Positions 10,901-18,393 of a stretch of DNA of 30,737 bases are shown in pieces (the first letter of the stretch is position 1; the number at the start of each line of letters is the position of its first letter). The position numbers and the translations under genes are program-made. The stretch spans positions 1 through 30,737 of the forward strand of contig JAEEII010000060.1 in the NCBI GenBank assembly GCA_016281295.1, written 5' to 3'. The notes below the pieces were generated by a model. The model saw only the letters and a list, made by a program, of their open reading frames with translations, ran no database searches and had not been told where the DNA came from. The DNA is from Bacteroidales bacterium. GTDB lineage: Bacteria > Bacteroidota > Bacteroidia > Bacteroidales > F082.

Positions 10901-11232
10901 GGTAGTTTGAGGGGAATGGTATAGGTGGCTGCACCGAGTGCAGAGACGTCAATGCTGCCTTTCACGGATCCGACCACGCCGTTGTCACCTGGCTCTGGCC
11001 CCCCGTACATATCATTCATAGGAGGAGTGGCATCGTATGGGTCGATTAGGATTTTTACATAATGTGTTCCTGATGGCTCTGCCTGGAAACCAGGGAGAAG
11101 AAGGATATGGTCTGTGGCGGAAAAATAACGGCTTGTCTCCCCGGGGAGTGCTTCCGATAAACAGAGATGCTGCTCCGCCTGGAGGGTGCTGTATAGCATG
11201 AGCAACCCAAGAAAGATGATGGTCTTTTTCAT
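4966..11232 (-). CDS. Giant SpvB/FG-GAP/RHS-repeat surface protein with C-terminal polymorphic-toxin-like domain
   Basis: This protein has 2088 residues. A signal peptide (about 1-19) is followed by an SpvB-like region (about 60-155; SIDVSALGAATYTIPLKL, GLLGWNWDLGGLSSI). Five FG-GAP/VCBS calcium-loop repeats follow, near residues 402, 461, 579, 631 and 697 (DFNGDGYTD, DVDGNGFDD, DYDGDGSIE, DYNGDGATD, DFDGNGCAD). YD/RHS repeats cover about 1000-1700. The conserved RHS-associated core (about 1715-1820) has YIHKDHLGSW, GYTGHEH and MDGRIYDP and ends in DPDGNNP, the usual junction to a variable effector tip. The last 265 residues are unrelated to the repeats. They contain GGEWTVNG, NGDRYRSAAF and SAGFNIFTGDPG, which I associate from memory with polymorphic toxin type 23. 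There is no T9SS C-terminal domain. The upstream YadA/T9SS gene is 16 bp away, forming an operon. No immunity gene follows the toxin end. Secretion and toxicity are inferred. Confidence 0.88.
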   Translation of the reverse strand: MKKTIIFLGLLMLYSTLQAEQHLCLSEALPGETSRYFSATDHILLLPGFQAEPSGTHYVKILIDPYDATPPMNDMYGGPEPGDNGVVGSVKGSIDVSALGAATYTIPLKLPSGLGGLAPGIFIYYNNQRRNGLLGWNWDLGGLSSITRTGGTIYHDGYNSAVNYSTDRFCLDGQRLLKVSNGNYGANDIVYHTEIDQMSKIVSYNEPGYKGPSYFKVWAADGKIYSYGTSDDTKALVDSEGHVTYWLLKSIEDRYGNTIRYHYMKQSNSYYISRIDYSGNESQKIDDSYHVQFLYESRDDIEICANGSFLQTEDLLLNSIIVYNNNDPMYTYSFQYQEPNTQTGYPYNLLTSIGFSADNKHVNPTRIIWGNNNYGIPSLNSTSVSVTTNSISAAFSHAVKFSGDFNGDGYTDVIATSLDVNENTYKKAYLFINRGGTNELEFDLARTFDLSPETNWIYTGDVDGNGFDDILFTTRSPFIPNYLDKVQSTVFLTKINANSELTFYSHTLPELHISSNYLESLVLGDFLGEGKLSILVQTLESNDKSQEESVLIRYDEDNGTFQDIHFNDHLSSTQLYPGDYDGDGSIELLYKDTSNNTKIAKLRKNSGSPYFQITVQASVPNWTDCFPGDYNGDGATDVLFYRPSENQKWAIRLSTHSGLDSREFHLSSSFPYQTLEDYHYSLLNLAETDHFITVGDFDGNGCADLILREDVNNVHVYYGPLNPESESAPFAYHRKINTQYFHYFNNRVICVGNFLGEDRMTFLGNYTLSYLPSINLSHEVKSIKDGMGQITDLSYDYLMPNPKNPSESDFYRLNYLYASTIDKINTVPIPIRALKKITTYNVSNKPVSTACQYEGALFHKQGKGFLGFTITRQKEYCNNQLQKTTARHYECQPYDPVIHMGMIQEEVFDPDGTLMAKTEYTNYYYLNKNNKKVYVPVFYKYSYEYDIDHPENLIKKEISEVIIETEQVNVLEYDNILSIVQTIQGTTDNPAFQLASSCEYQTKTITTYMPNNSNQWLINRPKTITRIDHRNGNYADICHQLIYSYNASKPFQVSSITAIPNDGSNANDRLTKKTVFQYDDTGNLISKTVSAPNDPNTPPRTESYVYSAEYGKRLMTAFIDAAGNTTQYKYDPVYNYCVSMIDYNHFETLYETDPLGITTKSVFSDGTISYQAIRWDGGQYYQWEKKTGTPTKITYFAKTGEPIKKRTYSLNGETVVSRIEYDPYGRVKTEWAPQLEEQLPQMVSYDYDDHNRIRKINHQDGTRETLTYNGRTTSSTFHANDKASQTESKTVNIMGWVVKSTDAEGVSVIYDYNPEGKVIRTQIEGMDETQTLINYDANGNRFLLYDPNYGQSSCEYNIFGELTRQVTPKYDITDYEYDVMGNLTKRTEFCYKSQTSSVTEWQYGQTDGLRGLLLKIKSDNQTISYEYDNKLRLKSILDQCLGKEFKTSYQYDKASRISSLTYPSGYTIHYCYSSEGVVRSIMDDDSKVLWKAGDANSFGMPTWIITGDGLVTQYDYDNISNKLLKIKTLRGDEIIQEYEYQYDDYSNITTRMNKVKNQTEHFSYDPLNRLTATVDQNGESIFTYDALGRMTQKTNAGQPVFSNANYSGDHPHAIKSATASPGTFPQERMDIVYTPFGKVAQIQEGTKQITYQYGYDHQRIQVIENIDGVRREKLYANNFEVIMQPDGTIIKRTLLSCPTGIFAVVEDINGETSLHYIHKDHLGSWTIITDEEGQIEQENWFDAWGNCENPDALLFDRGYTGHEHIHGMNLINMDGRIYDPVTSSMLSPDNYIQMPDFSQNFNRYAYCLNNPLSYSDPDGNNPITFALLAYFIFFTDMGYEFQKYISPIAIHIDLHLAGHQKGIGIDVSVGFEKKNPLSYRMHFGATYYWGYYDDSYQGWEFRVGGEWTVNGIVGFSGTTYYTKGRKQQTTNSIILGNFIGSVSYENDYMFNLAKYLWGIPAADNGDRYRSAAFKARFLIFSAGFNIFTGDPGLKGSSRNTFHDPDAEGRLTYTLNAEGNDPDQYRAGLLYFGIGGFYYGFNSEKIRNFIQNRFAHDWLCRGDSPYFKVLDRPEQSYFYFSSGTGNSLW

Positions 11233-11248
11233 GATGCGCTCCTTTCAT

Positions 11249-13003
11249 TTATTGTTTAATCACTTGCCAGTGTTGAGCCCCTTCAGGGGTCTCAAGATGG
11301 AGAATGAAGACTCCATTGGCGAATGCCGAAAGGTCGAAAACGCTTTGGTTTCCATGAATCACCCTTTCTTCGATGATGGTTCCGGATGCGTTGAGCAGTG
11401 TCGCATGTAAGGAGGGATGCTCTTCAGCATCTTTTATCACCACGGTAAACTGCCCCGCAGTTGGATTGGGAAATAACTCGCAGTCAAAGGTCTGCTCATT
11501 GTCCAATGAGGGCTCTTGGCTTTCTATTTTCTTGAATGTCAAGTGTCTTGAGATTCTGTTTCCGCTTTCGTCGTAGGTAAAACAGACCTGTCCGGCGGGG
11601 CTGGAGAGTGCCTTCAGACTGTCTATTTCTTCTTGTAAGGCCAGTAGGTACCTGGTTGTTTCTTCGATTTTTTCCATCATGATGTACTGCATCTCATGAA
11701 GGTCATATCCGTTGGCCGTGATTTCTTTTTCTGAGGGGACTCCTGGAAGATGATGATGCTCGTCGATATAGCGTTTTAACTCATTGAGATGCATCAGAGG
11801 ATAAAGGTCGGAGAACACATGGTCGGGCCAATGAGCCACCTCCTTGACAAATACCTTCGTGGAGATGATTCCCCCGTTCACCGCCAGGGCATAGTCTTCC
11901 ACTTCGGAGTCGGTGTTGATTCCAACCTGTCCATTCAGCCGGATATTCGTGGCGTTGAGATGGGCCTTGTTGGCGTTCAGTTCAATTTGTTGAGAGTTAA
12001 GGTTCATGGTTCCTGGGCTTTGCAATTTGAGCACTTGGTCTTCAGTGTTTTCAATATAGGTCACTTTGGAACCGAGGCCTATTTTCCCGTCGGTGCAAAG
12101 GTAGAGGGCATCCAGCCAATTGGTAATGTCTGTGCCTCTGGGGACTTGTGTTTTTGCGGTTCTGAAGCGCACTCCTTCTTGCAAAAAATCGATTGCGTAC
12201 GAAGGAGCGTCCACATCGCGGATTTCCGTGTTTTTGCTGCGTCTCGCATTGATGTAGATGCCAGTGACATTTTGAGTGTAGATGCGGGTTTTCGCATCGG
12301 TTGATCCTCCGAAGCAATAGAAGTCTCCTGTTAAATTGATGGCACCCGTTCCTGAATTCATTTCCAAGGATCCTGAGGGATTCACGCTGAGTTTGTGTGC
12401 GTTATCGAACAGGTACAGGGATGCTTTTCGGTCTCTTTTGTTGGAAGGTTCAATGAAGATGTCAGCGTCTTCCTCGAGGTCGGATTTGATATGTAATTTG
12501 GCCAATGGTAAGGTGATGTTTCCAATGGCGACTTTGCCAGTGAAACTATTGTTTAGTGCTTTTGTAATCAGTAAGGTTGGTTTTGTGCTGTTTATTCCTA
12601 GGGCGATGCTGTTCGGCGTGGTGTTCGTCAGGGGGTAGCTATTTGTGGTTCCTGCACCGATTACAATCGAGTTTTGTGCATTTGCTTTGACATAGTTACC
12701 AATCGCTATGGTACCGATGCCTGTGGCTTGGGCGGTGTTTCCAATGGCTACATTAGTCGATTGGGATGCTTTGCTGTTGTATCCAAAGGCAAAGCTGTTG
12801 CTGCCAGATGCCGTGGTGTTGTAGCCACCAGCGAAGGCGTTATTCCCTGAGGCGGTGTTGTTTTTTCCGACAACAGAAGCATTTGTTCCTGAAGCACTTC
12901 CTCCTTGGCATTGTGTGCAGTTGTCGTTCTGGGCAGATCCTGTAATAGTGCCTCCTATGATAATTGCGATAATAAGGGCTGATATTGTAAATAGATTTTT
13001 CAT
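11249..13003 (-). CDS. YadA-head-like, T9SS-sorted surface/adhesin protein
   Basis: The protein has 584 residues and a signal peptide (cleavage probably after GSA, near residue 24). Residues about 35-165 are a run of 14-residue YadA/Hep_Hag head repeats (NTASGNNAFAGGYN, NSFAFGYNSKAS, NVAIGNTAQATG, TIAIGNYVKA), which form a left-handed beta-roll in trimeric adhesins. The middle resembles phage-tail or adhesin stalk sequence. It is followed by a segment widespread in Bacteroidota exoproteins (WPDHVF, LNELKRYI, HLPGVPS, YDLHEMQ) leading into a short coiled coil (IEETTRYLLALQEEIDSLKAL). The last 75 residues are a type A T9SS sorting domain (LFPNPTAGQF to the C-terminal HWQVIKQ). There is no YadA beta-barrel anchor, so export would be by T9SS rather than type V secretion. 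It is the first gene of a two-gene operon with the RHS protein. An adhesive role is inferred. Confidence 0.87.
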   Translation of the reverse strand: MKNLFTISALIIAIIIGGTITGSAQNDNCTQCQGGSASGTNASVVGKNNTASGNNAFAGGYNTTASGSNSFAFGYNSKASQSTNVAIGNTAQATGIGTIAIGNYVKANAQNSIVIGAGTTNSYPLTNTTPNSIALGINSTKPTLLITKALNNSFTGKVAIGNITLPLAKLHIKSDLEEDADIFIEPSNKRDRKASLYLFDNAHKLSVNPSGSLEMNSGTGAINLTGDFYCFGGSTDAKTRIYTQNVTGIYINARRSKNTEIRDVDAPSYAIDFLQEGVRFRTAKTQVPRGTDITNWLDALYLCTDGKIGLGSKVTYIENTEDQVLKLQSPGTMNLNSQQIELNANKAHLNATNIRLNGQVGINTDSEVEDYALAVNGGIISTKVFVKEVAHWPDHVFSDLYPLMHLNELKRYIDEHHHLPGVPSEKEITANGYDLHEMQYIMMEKIEETTRYLLALQEEIDSLKALSSPAGQVCFTYDESGNRISRHLTFKKIESQEPSLDNEQTFDCELFPNPTAGQFTVVIKDAEEHPSLHATLLNASGTIIEERVIHGNQSVFDLSAFANGVFILHLETPEGAQHWQVIKQ

Positions 13004-13060
13004 AATTCATTGAATATTAATATTATATGTATTTTTATAAGAGTTTAGAGAGGGTAATCC

Positions 13061-13108
13061 GGCCAGTAGCCAGTCCTTGAATTATTATTCATAGGACTGG
13101 CTCAGGCC
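13061..13108 (-). terminator. Stem-loop after the T9SS cargo gene
   Basis: The 10-bp perfect arms agccagtcct (13068-13077) and aggactggct (13093-13102) enclose a 15-nt A/T-rich loop, and an outer ggcc/ggcc pairing (13061-13064 with 13105-13108) extends the stem. It begins 23 bp past the stop of the 13132-14631 gene on the minus strand, as expected for its terminator. It also lies just upstream of the next minus-strand gene (start at 13003), so an attenuator-like role for that operon is possible. There is no T-run. Confidence 0.5.
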
Positions 13109-13131
13109 AGTGAGAAAAATATTCAAGAGCG

Positions 13132-14631
13132 TTATTCTTTGATAAACTTCTCCGACAAGAGTGTCTTTCCGTTTACGTAAATCTGTAGGAAATGAAGTCC
13201 TGGGTGTAATCCTGAGACATCCAATTGCAATACGGTTCCTTCCCCATGGATTTCACGATCAGCAACCGTATGACCGTACTGGTCACAGATACGGCATCGG
13301 GCGTGTGTGATATCCATGTTGTCCAATGGAATGGTTAACAAATGGGTTGTAGGATTGGGGTACAGATGGTGAGTCACCTGCTGTTGAGGGATGGACCATG
13401 TGAAGGTCTCGAAGTCGTCCCTGTTCAGTTTGGTGATGACGGGGTGTCCATGATTTAAAAACATGGTGTTGTTGCATGAGTCATTGACCGTGATGCACCC
13501 TCCGTCTTGAGTGGGAAGAATCAGACTGGTTCTGAAATTCTCATGCGAAGTGTCCAAATGTCGTCCAATGATATCCAGTTTGTCGTTGAGCAAATAAACG
13601 CATGCAGTGCCGGGATAGTAGGGATAGATGTGCTGATAAAAGCTGAAATAGAAAGTGCTGTCGTTCGGAGCGGCCATGCAGCGGTTTTTGCAAGGGCTGT
13701 CGATGGTGTCAGGGCGTTCATTAAGCTGGATAAATTGTAGAATCTCTCCTTTTGTGTTGACCCTTGTAACCCGCAGCCGACAGCGCTCATCATTGCCTTT
13801 CCCTCCGAAAAACAAAGCTTCGTCGTCTGAAAACCAGTGGTCGGTATAACAATCCTGATAGAGTGTGTGGTCACTTGTTTCGTCAGGGTCTTTCCATATC
13901 GGATATTCCTCGATGTAGTTGAATGCGGAGTCCAAAGTGATAAACGAAGTGACACCACCGTTGCCACTTGCCAAGCATAGCAAAGTTTCGTTTTCTTCGT
14001 TGTACCACATTTGCTTTAACCAAAAATTCATGATGAAGAATACGGGGTCGGGATAGTCTTCGATGAGATAGCGATGGCTGAGCAGGTTGCCTTGGCGGTC
14101 GAACTTGTAAAAAACGCCGCGGAAAATGAAACTGTCATTGATGCTCAACTGTTTTATTCTGGTAGCGACGATGGTGTTGCCGTGGCTGTCAGGAGCGCAG
14201 GTGCATTTGCCAAAAGAAATGGCTTCCACTTCTTTTTCGATGGTTTTTTCCTCCAGCAAGTTCAGATCTTTGTCGAAAAGGAGTATCATGACGTAGTCAT
14301 CGTTGTCGTCAAACATATTGCCTGCGACGAACAAGTTGTGGTCGTCGGTCTCCACCACGCTGGTAGCGTTGGAGTAGTAGCCGTCTTTGTGGTAAACATA
14401 TTCCGAGTGGCTGCCATCAGGGTTGATACGCATCACCAGCGCTTCTGGATGATCCGTGTCGCTGCCTTCCCGACCGGAAAGAAATGTGACACCGTCCGCA
14501 TCCACAAACCCCGAGTAAAAATGGGTGCTTCCGGATGGATGGCTGCCATGGTAATCGACAACCCAGCTTTGTGATGACAAGCTGCCGCATATAAGGCAAA
14601 GAGGGAGGATGAGAAGGAGATATTTTTTCAT
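13132..14631 (-). CDS. Secreted protein of unknown function with T9SS type A sorting domain
   Basis: The protein has 499 residues and a signal peptide (MKKYLLLILPLCLICGSLSSQ). Residues about 25-415 show repeating beta-strand patterns with DG and GG turns (FVDADGVTFLSGREG, NLFVAGNMFDDND, TLLCLASGNGG, ALFFGGKGND), most like a beta-propeller, but I cannot name the family or a catalytic site. From about residue 424, LYPNPTTHLLTI opens a T9SS type A sorting domain that ends in SEKFIKE, so the protein is predicted to cross the outer membrane and be released or anchored with processing of that domain. It starts 35 bp downstream of the lipoprotein gene on the same strand and has no promoter of its own that I can see, so the two are likely an operon ended by the hairpin at 13061-13108. 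The sorting domain is confident; the function is unknown. Confidence 0.85.
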   Translation of the reverse strand: MKKYLLLILPLCLICGSLSSQSWVVDYHGSHPSGSTHFYSGFVDADGVTFLSGREGSDTDHPEALVMRINPDGSHSEYVYHKDGYYSNATSVVETDDHNLFVAGNMFDDNDDYVMILLFDKDLNLLEEKTIEKEVEAISFGKCTCAPDSHGNTIVATRIKQLSINDSFIFRGVFYKFDRQGNLLSHRYLIEDYPDPVFFIMNFWLKQMWYNEENETLLCLASGNGGVTSFITLDSAFNYIEEYPIWKDPDETSDHTLYQDCYTDHWFSDDEALFFGGKGNDERCRLRVTRVNTKGEILQFIQLNERPDTIDSPCKNRCMAAPNDSTFYFSFYQHIYPYYPGTACVYLLNDKLDIIGRHLDTSHENFRTSLILPTQDGGCITVNDSCNNTMFLNHGHPVITKLNRDDFETFTWSIPQQQVTHHLYPNPTTHLLTIPLDNMDITHARCRICDQYGHTVADREIHGEGTVLQLDVSGLHPGLHFLQIYVNGKTLLSEKFIKE

Positions 14632-14666
14632 GGCGTGTTGTGTTTTGGAGGTGTCACATGGTCGTG

Positions 14667-15674
14667 TTACGGTTGTATTAATGCTTCGACATTCCCGAAT
14701 TCGTTGATGCTGACCTGACAGGGAATACCGTATTCAATCTCATTACGGTGGGTGCCGCATCCCTCATCGTCATCGACGACCGCATTGATTTCGATGGAGA
14801 TAGGCTGATAGTTTGTCAGATGATACATATCAGGGATGATTTCAGTGATGATTTCTTTTTCCTTTCGGAAATGCCAATTCATATTGGGATAAGGGATGCA
14901 AAACCGATCGGGGTCGCAGCTATAGTAAACTCCGGAAAAGTTTTGTCCATCGAAGATAATATGTTTCCTGTCAAGGAAGACCGTCCTGTTTCCGGCTTGG
15001 GCTTCAGGCAAAGAGCCAATTAACAGGTCGTATAGTTTTTCCTGAAGTTGTTTGTCGGCACCCGATGGAATGTCGGGGTCATCGCATTTCCCCATGGGTG
15101 ACGCGAAATACCAGTTGTCATCTTCATGGAATGGCCCTTCAATGGAATATGGATAAGGGTTGGGGTTATAAGCACATCGCTCGCCTGTTTTGCCAATAAA
15201 AGTAATTCTCAATCCGTTGTTAGCGTTTTCGGTTTCTTTGATGGCAAGGGAGACAAACCCTTTGTTCTCATGATTGTCGGAGATCAAGGATTGTCTTGCT
15301 TCCTCGGTGACTTGATGATAGAGGGTTACGGCATCGCTGACATCAACCTGTTGGTCGTTTACGGGCAAGATGAGGCTGAATTCATGATCCGTAGTGGAGG
15401 CGTAATACTGCTCGGGGTCACTATAGGTCATGTTGAAGTAATTCTCCACGTCCCATAACGTCTCTTCTACAGTGGTTGTTTCCGTGTTCCGGAGATTGGG
15501 ATAAGCCTTGGCGGCTTCAAGATGTTTGCGGAACGACCTGAGCCTTTCGATGGGCTGGCTGCTTTGGATGGCGGTTCCTTCTTGGGTTGGGCGGGTGGTG
15601 CTGTCTTTGTCACATGCACCCAGAAACGCTGCGATTGCGCAAAACGTCACTACTTTAAAAAAGTGGGTTTTCAT
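14667..15674 (-). CDS. Lipoprotein of unknown function
   Basis: The start is set at 15674, giving 335 residues, for two reasons. The protein then begins with a proper lipoprotein signal (MKTHFFKVVTFC, lipobox L18-G19-A20-C21). Also, the promoter at 15721-15751 lies between this ATG and an in-frame upstream ATG at 15731, which would sit inside the -7/-33 region. The mature protein starts DKDSTTRPTQ, and its N-terminal part is predicted to be helical. The body contains several cysteines (for example YYSCDPDRFC and EGCGTHRN) but no domain I recognise. It is probably anchored in the inner or outer membrane facing the periplasm or surface. The T9SS cargo gene begins 35 bp downstream and probably shares the transcript. 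It is likely a lineage-specific Bacteroidota lipoprotein. Confidence 0.82.
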   Translation of the reverse strand: MKTHFFKVVTFCAIAAFLGACDKDSTTRPTQEGTAIQSSQPIERLRSFRKHLEAAKAYPNLRNTETTTVEETLWDVENYFNMTYSDPEQYYASTTDHEFSLILPVNDQQVDVSDAVTLYHQVTEEARQSLISDNHENKGFVSLAIKETENANNGLRITFIGKTGERCAYNPNPYPYSIEGPFHEDDNWYFASPMGKCDDPDIPSGADKQLQEKLYDLLIGSLPEAQAGNRTVFLDRKHIIFDGQNFSGVYYSCDPDRFCIPYPNMNWHFRKEKEIITEIIPDMYHLTNYQPISIEINAVVDDDEGCGTHRNEIEYGIPCQVSINEFGNVEALIQP

Positions 15675-15720
15675 ACAGAAATAATTTAATGGGTTTATAA
15701 ATATGTTGCTAAAACATTTG

Positions 15721-15751
15721 CAAATATACAACCTGAAAACCCATTTGTCAA
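15721..15751 (-). promoter_or_regulatory. Bacteroidota-type promoter for the lipoprotein/T9SS cargo operon
   Basis: Read on the minus strand, TTGACA (15746-15751) is followed by TATATTTG (15721-15728), with 20 nt between the TTG and the -7 element. This fits the Bacteroides sigma consensus TAnnTTTG at -7 with a TTTG/TTG -33 element. Transcription would begin near 15714, giving a leader of about 40 nt to the ATG at 15674. Confidence 0.75.
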
Positions 15752-15830
15752 GTGTTTTTTATGAAAAAATCATAAAAAATACGACAAAATTACATAAAGT
15801 ATTATCTTTTACTGAGTTATGAATTAAAAC

Positions 15831-18362
15831 TTATTTGAGTATTAATTCATCCATGAAGATCCAAGAATCATAACCATATCCGGGCAATCCTTCGGGAATC
15901 AGTCCAGGGTTTTTCACTACAACGCGCAGATATCGTGTGCTGGATCCCTCCATGGGGATGCGCTCCCGGAAGATGAAGTTGCCGGATGTGTTGACTTCGG
16001 TGTGTATGTCGTGACGTTTTAGTAGCCGATAATGGCTGCCGTCTGCTGAAACATAGATCTCTATTTGGTTGGCTTTCAAGATCCAATCGTGAGCGTTGAC
16101 GAGGAAGCCGATTTCAATTTCTTGGAGTTGTTCCTTTTGTTTTAGGTCGAGTTCGATGTCTGCATCGATGCCGTAAAACCCTTGCCAGTGGCCGTCTTTG
16201 TAGTCATTGCTTCCGAGGTGTCCGTCAAGGAGTGCGTTGTCACCGCCGCCAGAGTATTCGGGACGGTAGTTTCCGGCAGGACTGTTCAGTGACTTCAGCT
16301 TTCCCATCCCTTTGTGGTAGAGGAAATAACGCTCGTTGCTGATGGCGCGTCCCATGGCATCGTAGCAGGTGGCTTTGACTGTATTCGAGTGAGTGAGTGC
16401 GATGGGCCTTTCATAGACAGGGTCGGTGATGGTGGCTGCTTTGCCGTCCAATGCGTAGTGGATGGGCTGGTCGTTATATATGGTGCGCAGGATGACGCTA
16501 GCCTGTCCTTGTTCGTCTGTCGATGATTCCAGGAAAGGAAGATAGGGGAGGTCCAGCAATGCCCTTGCGATATTGTCGTATTTCCCCATGTTGACTTCCA
16601 GCCAGTAGGGGCGGCTTTCCTGTTCCCATACCTTTATATATTCACGCTTCAATTGATGAAGAGAGGTGATAAGACCATCCACCTGTTGGCGGGATTCAGC
16701 CTTGTTGTCTTTGTCGGGGTTGAGATAGGTCTTGTAGAGCTGGCATCGAGTGATATTGCGTTTTACGCACCAGTGAATTCGGTGAACGGCATAAAGTGCG
16801 TTGTCGAAGACATCCTTGTTCCATCGTGCTTGGCTTTGCGCTTGTTTCAGTTGACGTTCAATGTCGAGTGAGTCAAACCATTGGGTGAGCAGCTCCTGGT
16901 TTTGTTTTTCCACGGTTTCTCCCACTTGACTTGGGAAGAAGGGAATCATGGGTTCGGTCATGGTGCTGAACCGTCCGATTTCATGGCTGTCTGACAATGC
17001 GGACACTTGCTCCAATATACGGCAAGGTTCGTCGGTGACGCTGCCGAAGAAGTGGATGGAGAAGTTCTTCTTGATGTTTCGGAGGGCTTCCTCTTCATCC
17101 GCTTTATTGGGGTTGGTCTCTTTGATGGGGTTCCAACTCATTTCCGCACCTAAGGCGAGTCCATATAATCCACTGTTGATCAATGACTCGCCAAAGTCGT
17201 CCCAACAGGTATTCATCACGCCGAAGGCTCCTTTGCGGAAGCCGTCACGGCAGAGGTGTGGGATGTCGGAACAGAAGTCTTGGTAGTGTGGCCAAACCCA
17301 TCCAGACATGCTGAGCCCGGGTGCTACCATAAAGTCATGGCCGGAATCGACGTAGGGTTGCAGGAAGTCGTCGAAACTTTCTCGCGCGGCATAACTCCAT
17401 GCCAGAAAGATGATGTCTTTGTCGAGGTTCTCGAGGATTTCGGGATGTTGGTCGGCGATGTCGCCCCACATCATGGCGCGTTTGCCATGGCGTTTCACGA
17501 TTTCGTTGACGCGGTTGATATGGCGGTAATACGCGGTTTCTTTGCCTATTGAATCCACGTATGCCTTGGCTTTGCCGCTGCCTAGGCTTTCCGTCTCGTC
17601 GCAGTTGATGTTGAACAGGGTGGAGGAATAGACTTGGGCTTCCTCGTTTATGATGTCATCCAACAACTCGTAGGTACCCTCGACGCTGGGATTGAGGTTG
17701 TCAGCGGCATCGGCGAGAGGTTCGTAGAAGGGATTTTTCAGGATTTCCTCGAAGTGTGCGAAACACTGTTGGTTGCCGATGAGTTGAATGTGATATTGTT
17801 TGCAGAAGTTGTCCAGTTCTCGGATTTCCTCTGCGGTGAAGGCATGGATGGGGGCGATGTCGGGATGGCTCTCTGTGCGGAAGGTGTGCTCGGTGTAAAG
17901 GGAGAAAAAGTTGATTTTGCATTCTGCCAGCTGTGGGATGAGCCGTTTGAGGTACTCCATGGAGACGATGGGGCCTCGGCTGATGTCGTCTTGCCATCCG
18001 CGTAACTTGAAGTCGGGCCAGTCGAGGATGTCGAGACAGGGGATCTCAGCTTTGTCGTTGTTGCTGGTCAGGGTGGCATATCGGTGCAGCTGATTCAGGC
18101 TCTGTCGTGCATAGAACAAGCCTGTCTCCGTGGTGGCCTCGGCAATGACGCGGTTCTTGGTGATTCGGAGACGGTAGGCTTGGTCCTCGTTTCTCGGGAC
18201 ATCGAGATGGTTTACCAGCTGGTATTGAATGTTTTCTTCATTCCAAAGGAATACGCCGTCCTTTGCCTCTACCTGTTGTGGTGTGGGAAGGATGTGGGTG
18301 TGCTGTCCCCATGCGGTGGCTGCGAACCATAATATTAATAGGAGTATCTTGATTCTCATCAT
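15831..18362 (-). CDS. Glycoside hydrolase family 20 beta-N-acetylhexosaminidase with C-terminal discoidin-like domain
   Basis: The protein has 843 residues and a signal peptide (MMRIKILLLILWFAATAWGQ); a second ATG at 18359 is an equally possible start. Residues about 24-130 form the GH20 N-terminal domain (HILPTPQQVE, AEATTETGLFYARQSL). The TIM-barrel catalytic domain (about 135-470) opens with LDWPDFKLRGWQDDISRG and carries the Asp-Glu pair D255-E256 in NINCDETES, the substrate-assisted catalytic residues of GH20. A further helical region is followed by a chitobiase-like segment, and residues about 700-843 resemble an F5/8-type C carbohydrate-binding domain (GGGDNALLDG, EIYVSADGSHYRLL). It would release terminal GlcNAc or GalNAc from glycans or chitin oligomers in the periplasm or at the surface. 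No T9SS domain or lipobox is present. It lies 31 bp after the repressor gene on the same strand, with its own -7-like element. Confidence 0.9.
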   Translation of the reverse strand: MMRIKILLLILWFAATAWGQHTHILPTPQQVEAKDGVFLWNEENIQYQLVNHLDVPRNEDQAYRLRITKNRVIAEATTETGLFYARQSLNQLHRYATLTSNNDKAEIPCLDILDWPDFKLRGWQDDISRGPIVSMEYLKRLIPQLAECKINFFSLYTEHTFRTESHPDIAPIHAFTAEEIRELDNFCKQYHIQLIGNQQCFAHFEEILKNPFYEPLADAADNLNPSVEGTYELLDDIINEEAQVYSSTLFNINCDETESLGSGKAKAYVDSIGKETAYYRHINRVNEIVKRHGKRAMMWGDIADQHPEILENLDKDIIFLAWSYAARESFDDFLQPYVDSGHDFMVAPGLSMSGWVWPHYQDFCSDIPHLCRDGFRKGAFGVMNTCWDDFGESLINSGLYGLALGAEMSWNPIKETNPNKADEEEALRNIKKNFSIHFFGSVTDEPCRILEQVSALSDSHEIGRFSTMTEPMIPFFPSQVGETVEKQNQELLTQWFDSLDIERQLKQAQSQARWNKDVFDNALYAVHRIHWCVKRNITRCQLYKTYLNPDKDNKAESRQQVDGLITSLHQLKREYIKVWEQESRPYWLEVNMGKYDNIARALLDLPYLPFLESSTDEQGQASVILRTIYNDQPIHYALDGKAATITDPVYERPIALTHSNTVKATCYDAMGRAISNERYFLYHKGMGKLKSLNSPAGNYRPEYSGGGDNALLDGHLGSNDYKDGHWQGFYGIDADIELDLKQKEQLQEIEIGFLVNAHDWILKANQIEIYVSADGSHYRLLKRHDIHTEVNTSGNFIFRERIPMEGSSTRYLRVVVKNPGLIPEGLPGYGYDSWIFMDELILK

Positions 18363-18377
18363 GCGGCAAATTTATGA

Positions 18378-18385
18378 CAAAGATA
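18378..18385 (-). promoter_or_regulatory. -7-like element for the GH20 gene
   Basis: On the minus strand TATCTTTG matches the Bacteroides -7 consensus TAnnTTTG, 15 bp before the ATG pair at 18357-18362, so the leader would be very short. I see no TTTG or TTG at the expected -33 position. Part of the expression may therefore come by readthrough from the repressor gene that ends at 18394. Confidence 0.4.
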
Positions 18386-18393
18386 CTTTTTTT

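Noticed and set aside
14074..14574. Open frame of 166 codons on the plus strand, opposite the T9SS cargo gene
   Set aside because: It lies wholly antisense inside a gene with a signal peptide and sorting domain. Its own translation is low-complexity, valine-rich and has no recognisable motif or promoter.
15675..15731. Upstream in-frame ATG giving a 19-residue N-terminal extension to the lipoprotein
   Set aside because: The extension would bury the lipoprotein signal, and this ATG overlaps the predicted promoter, so it would not be in the mRNA.
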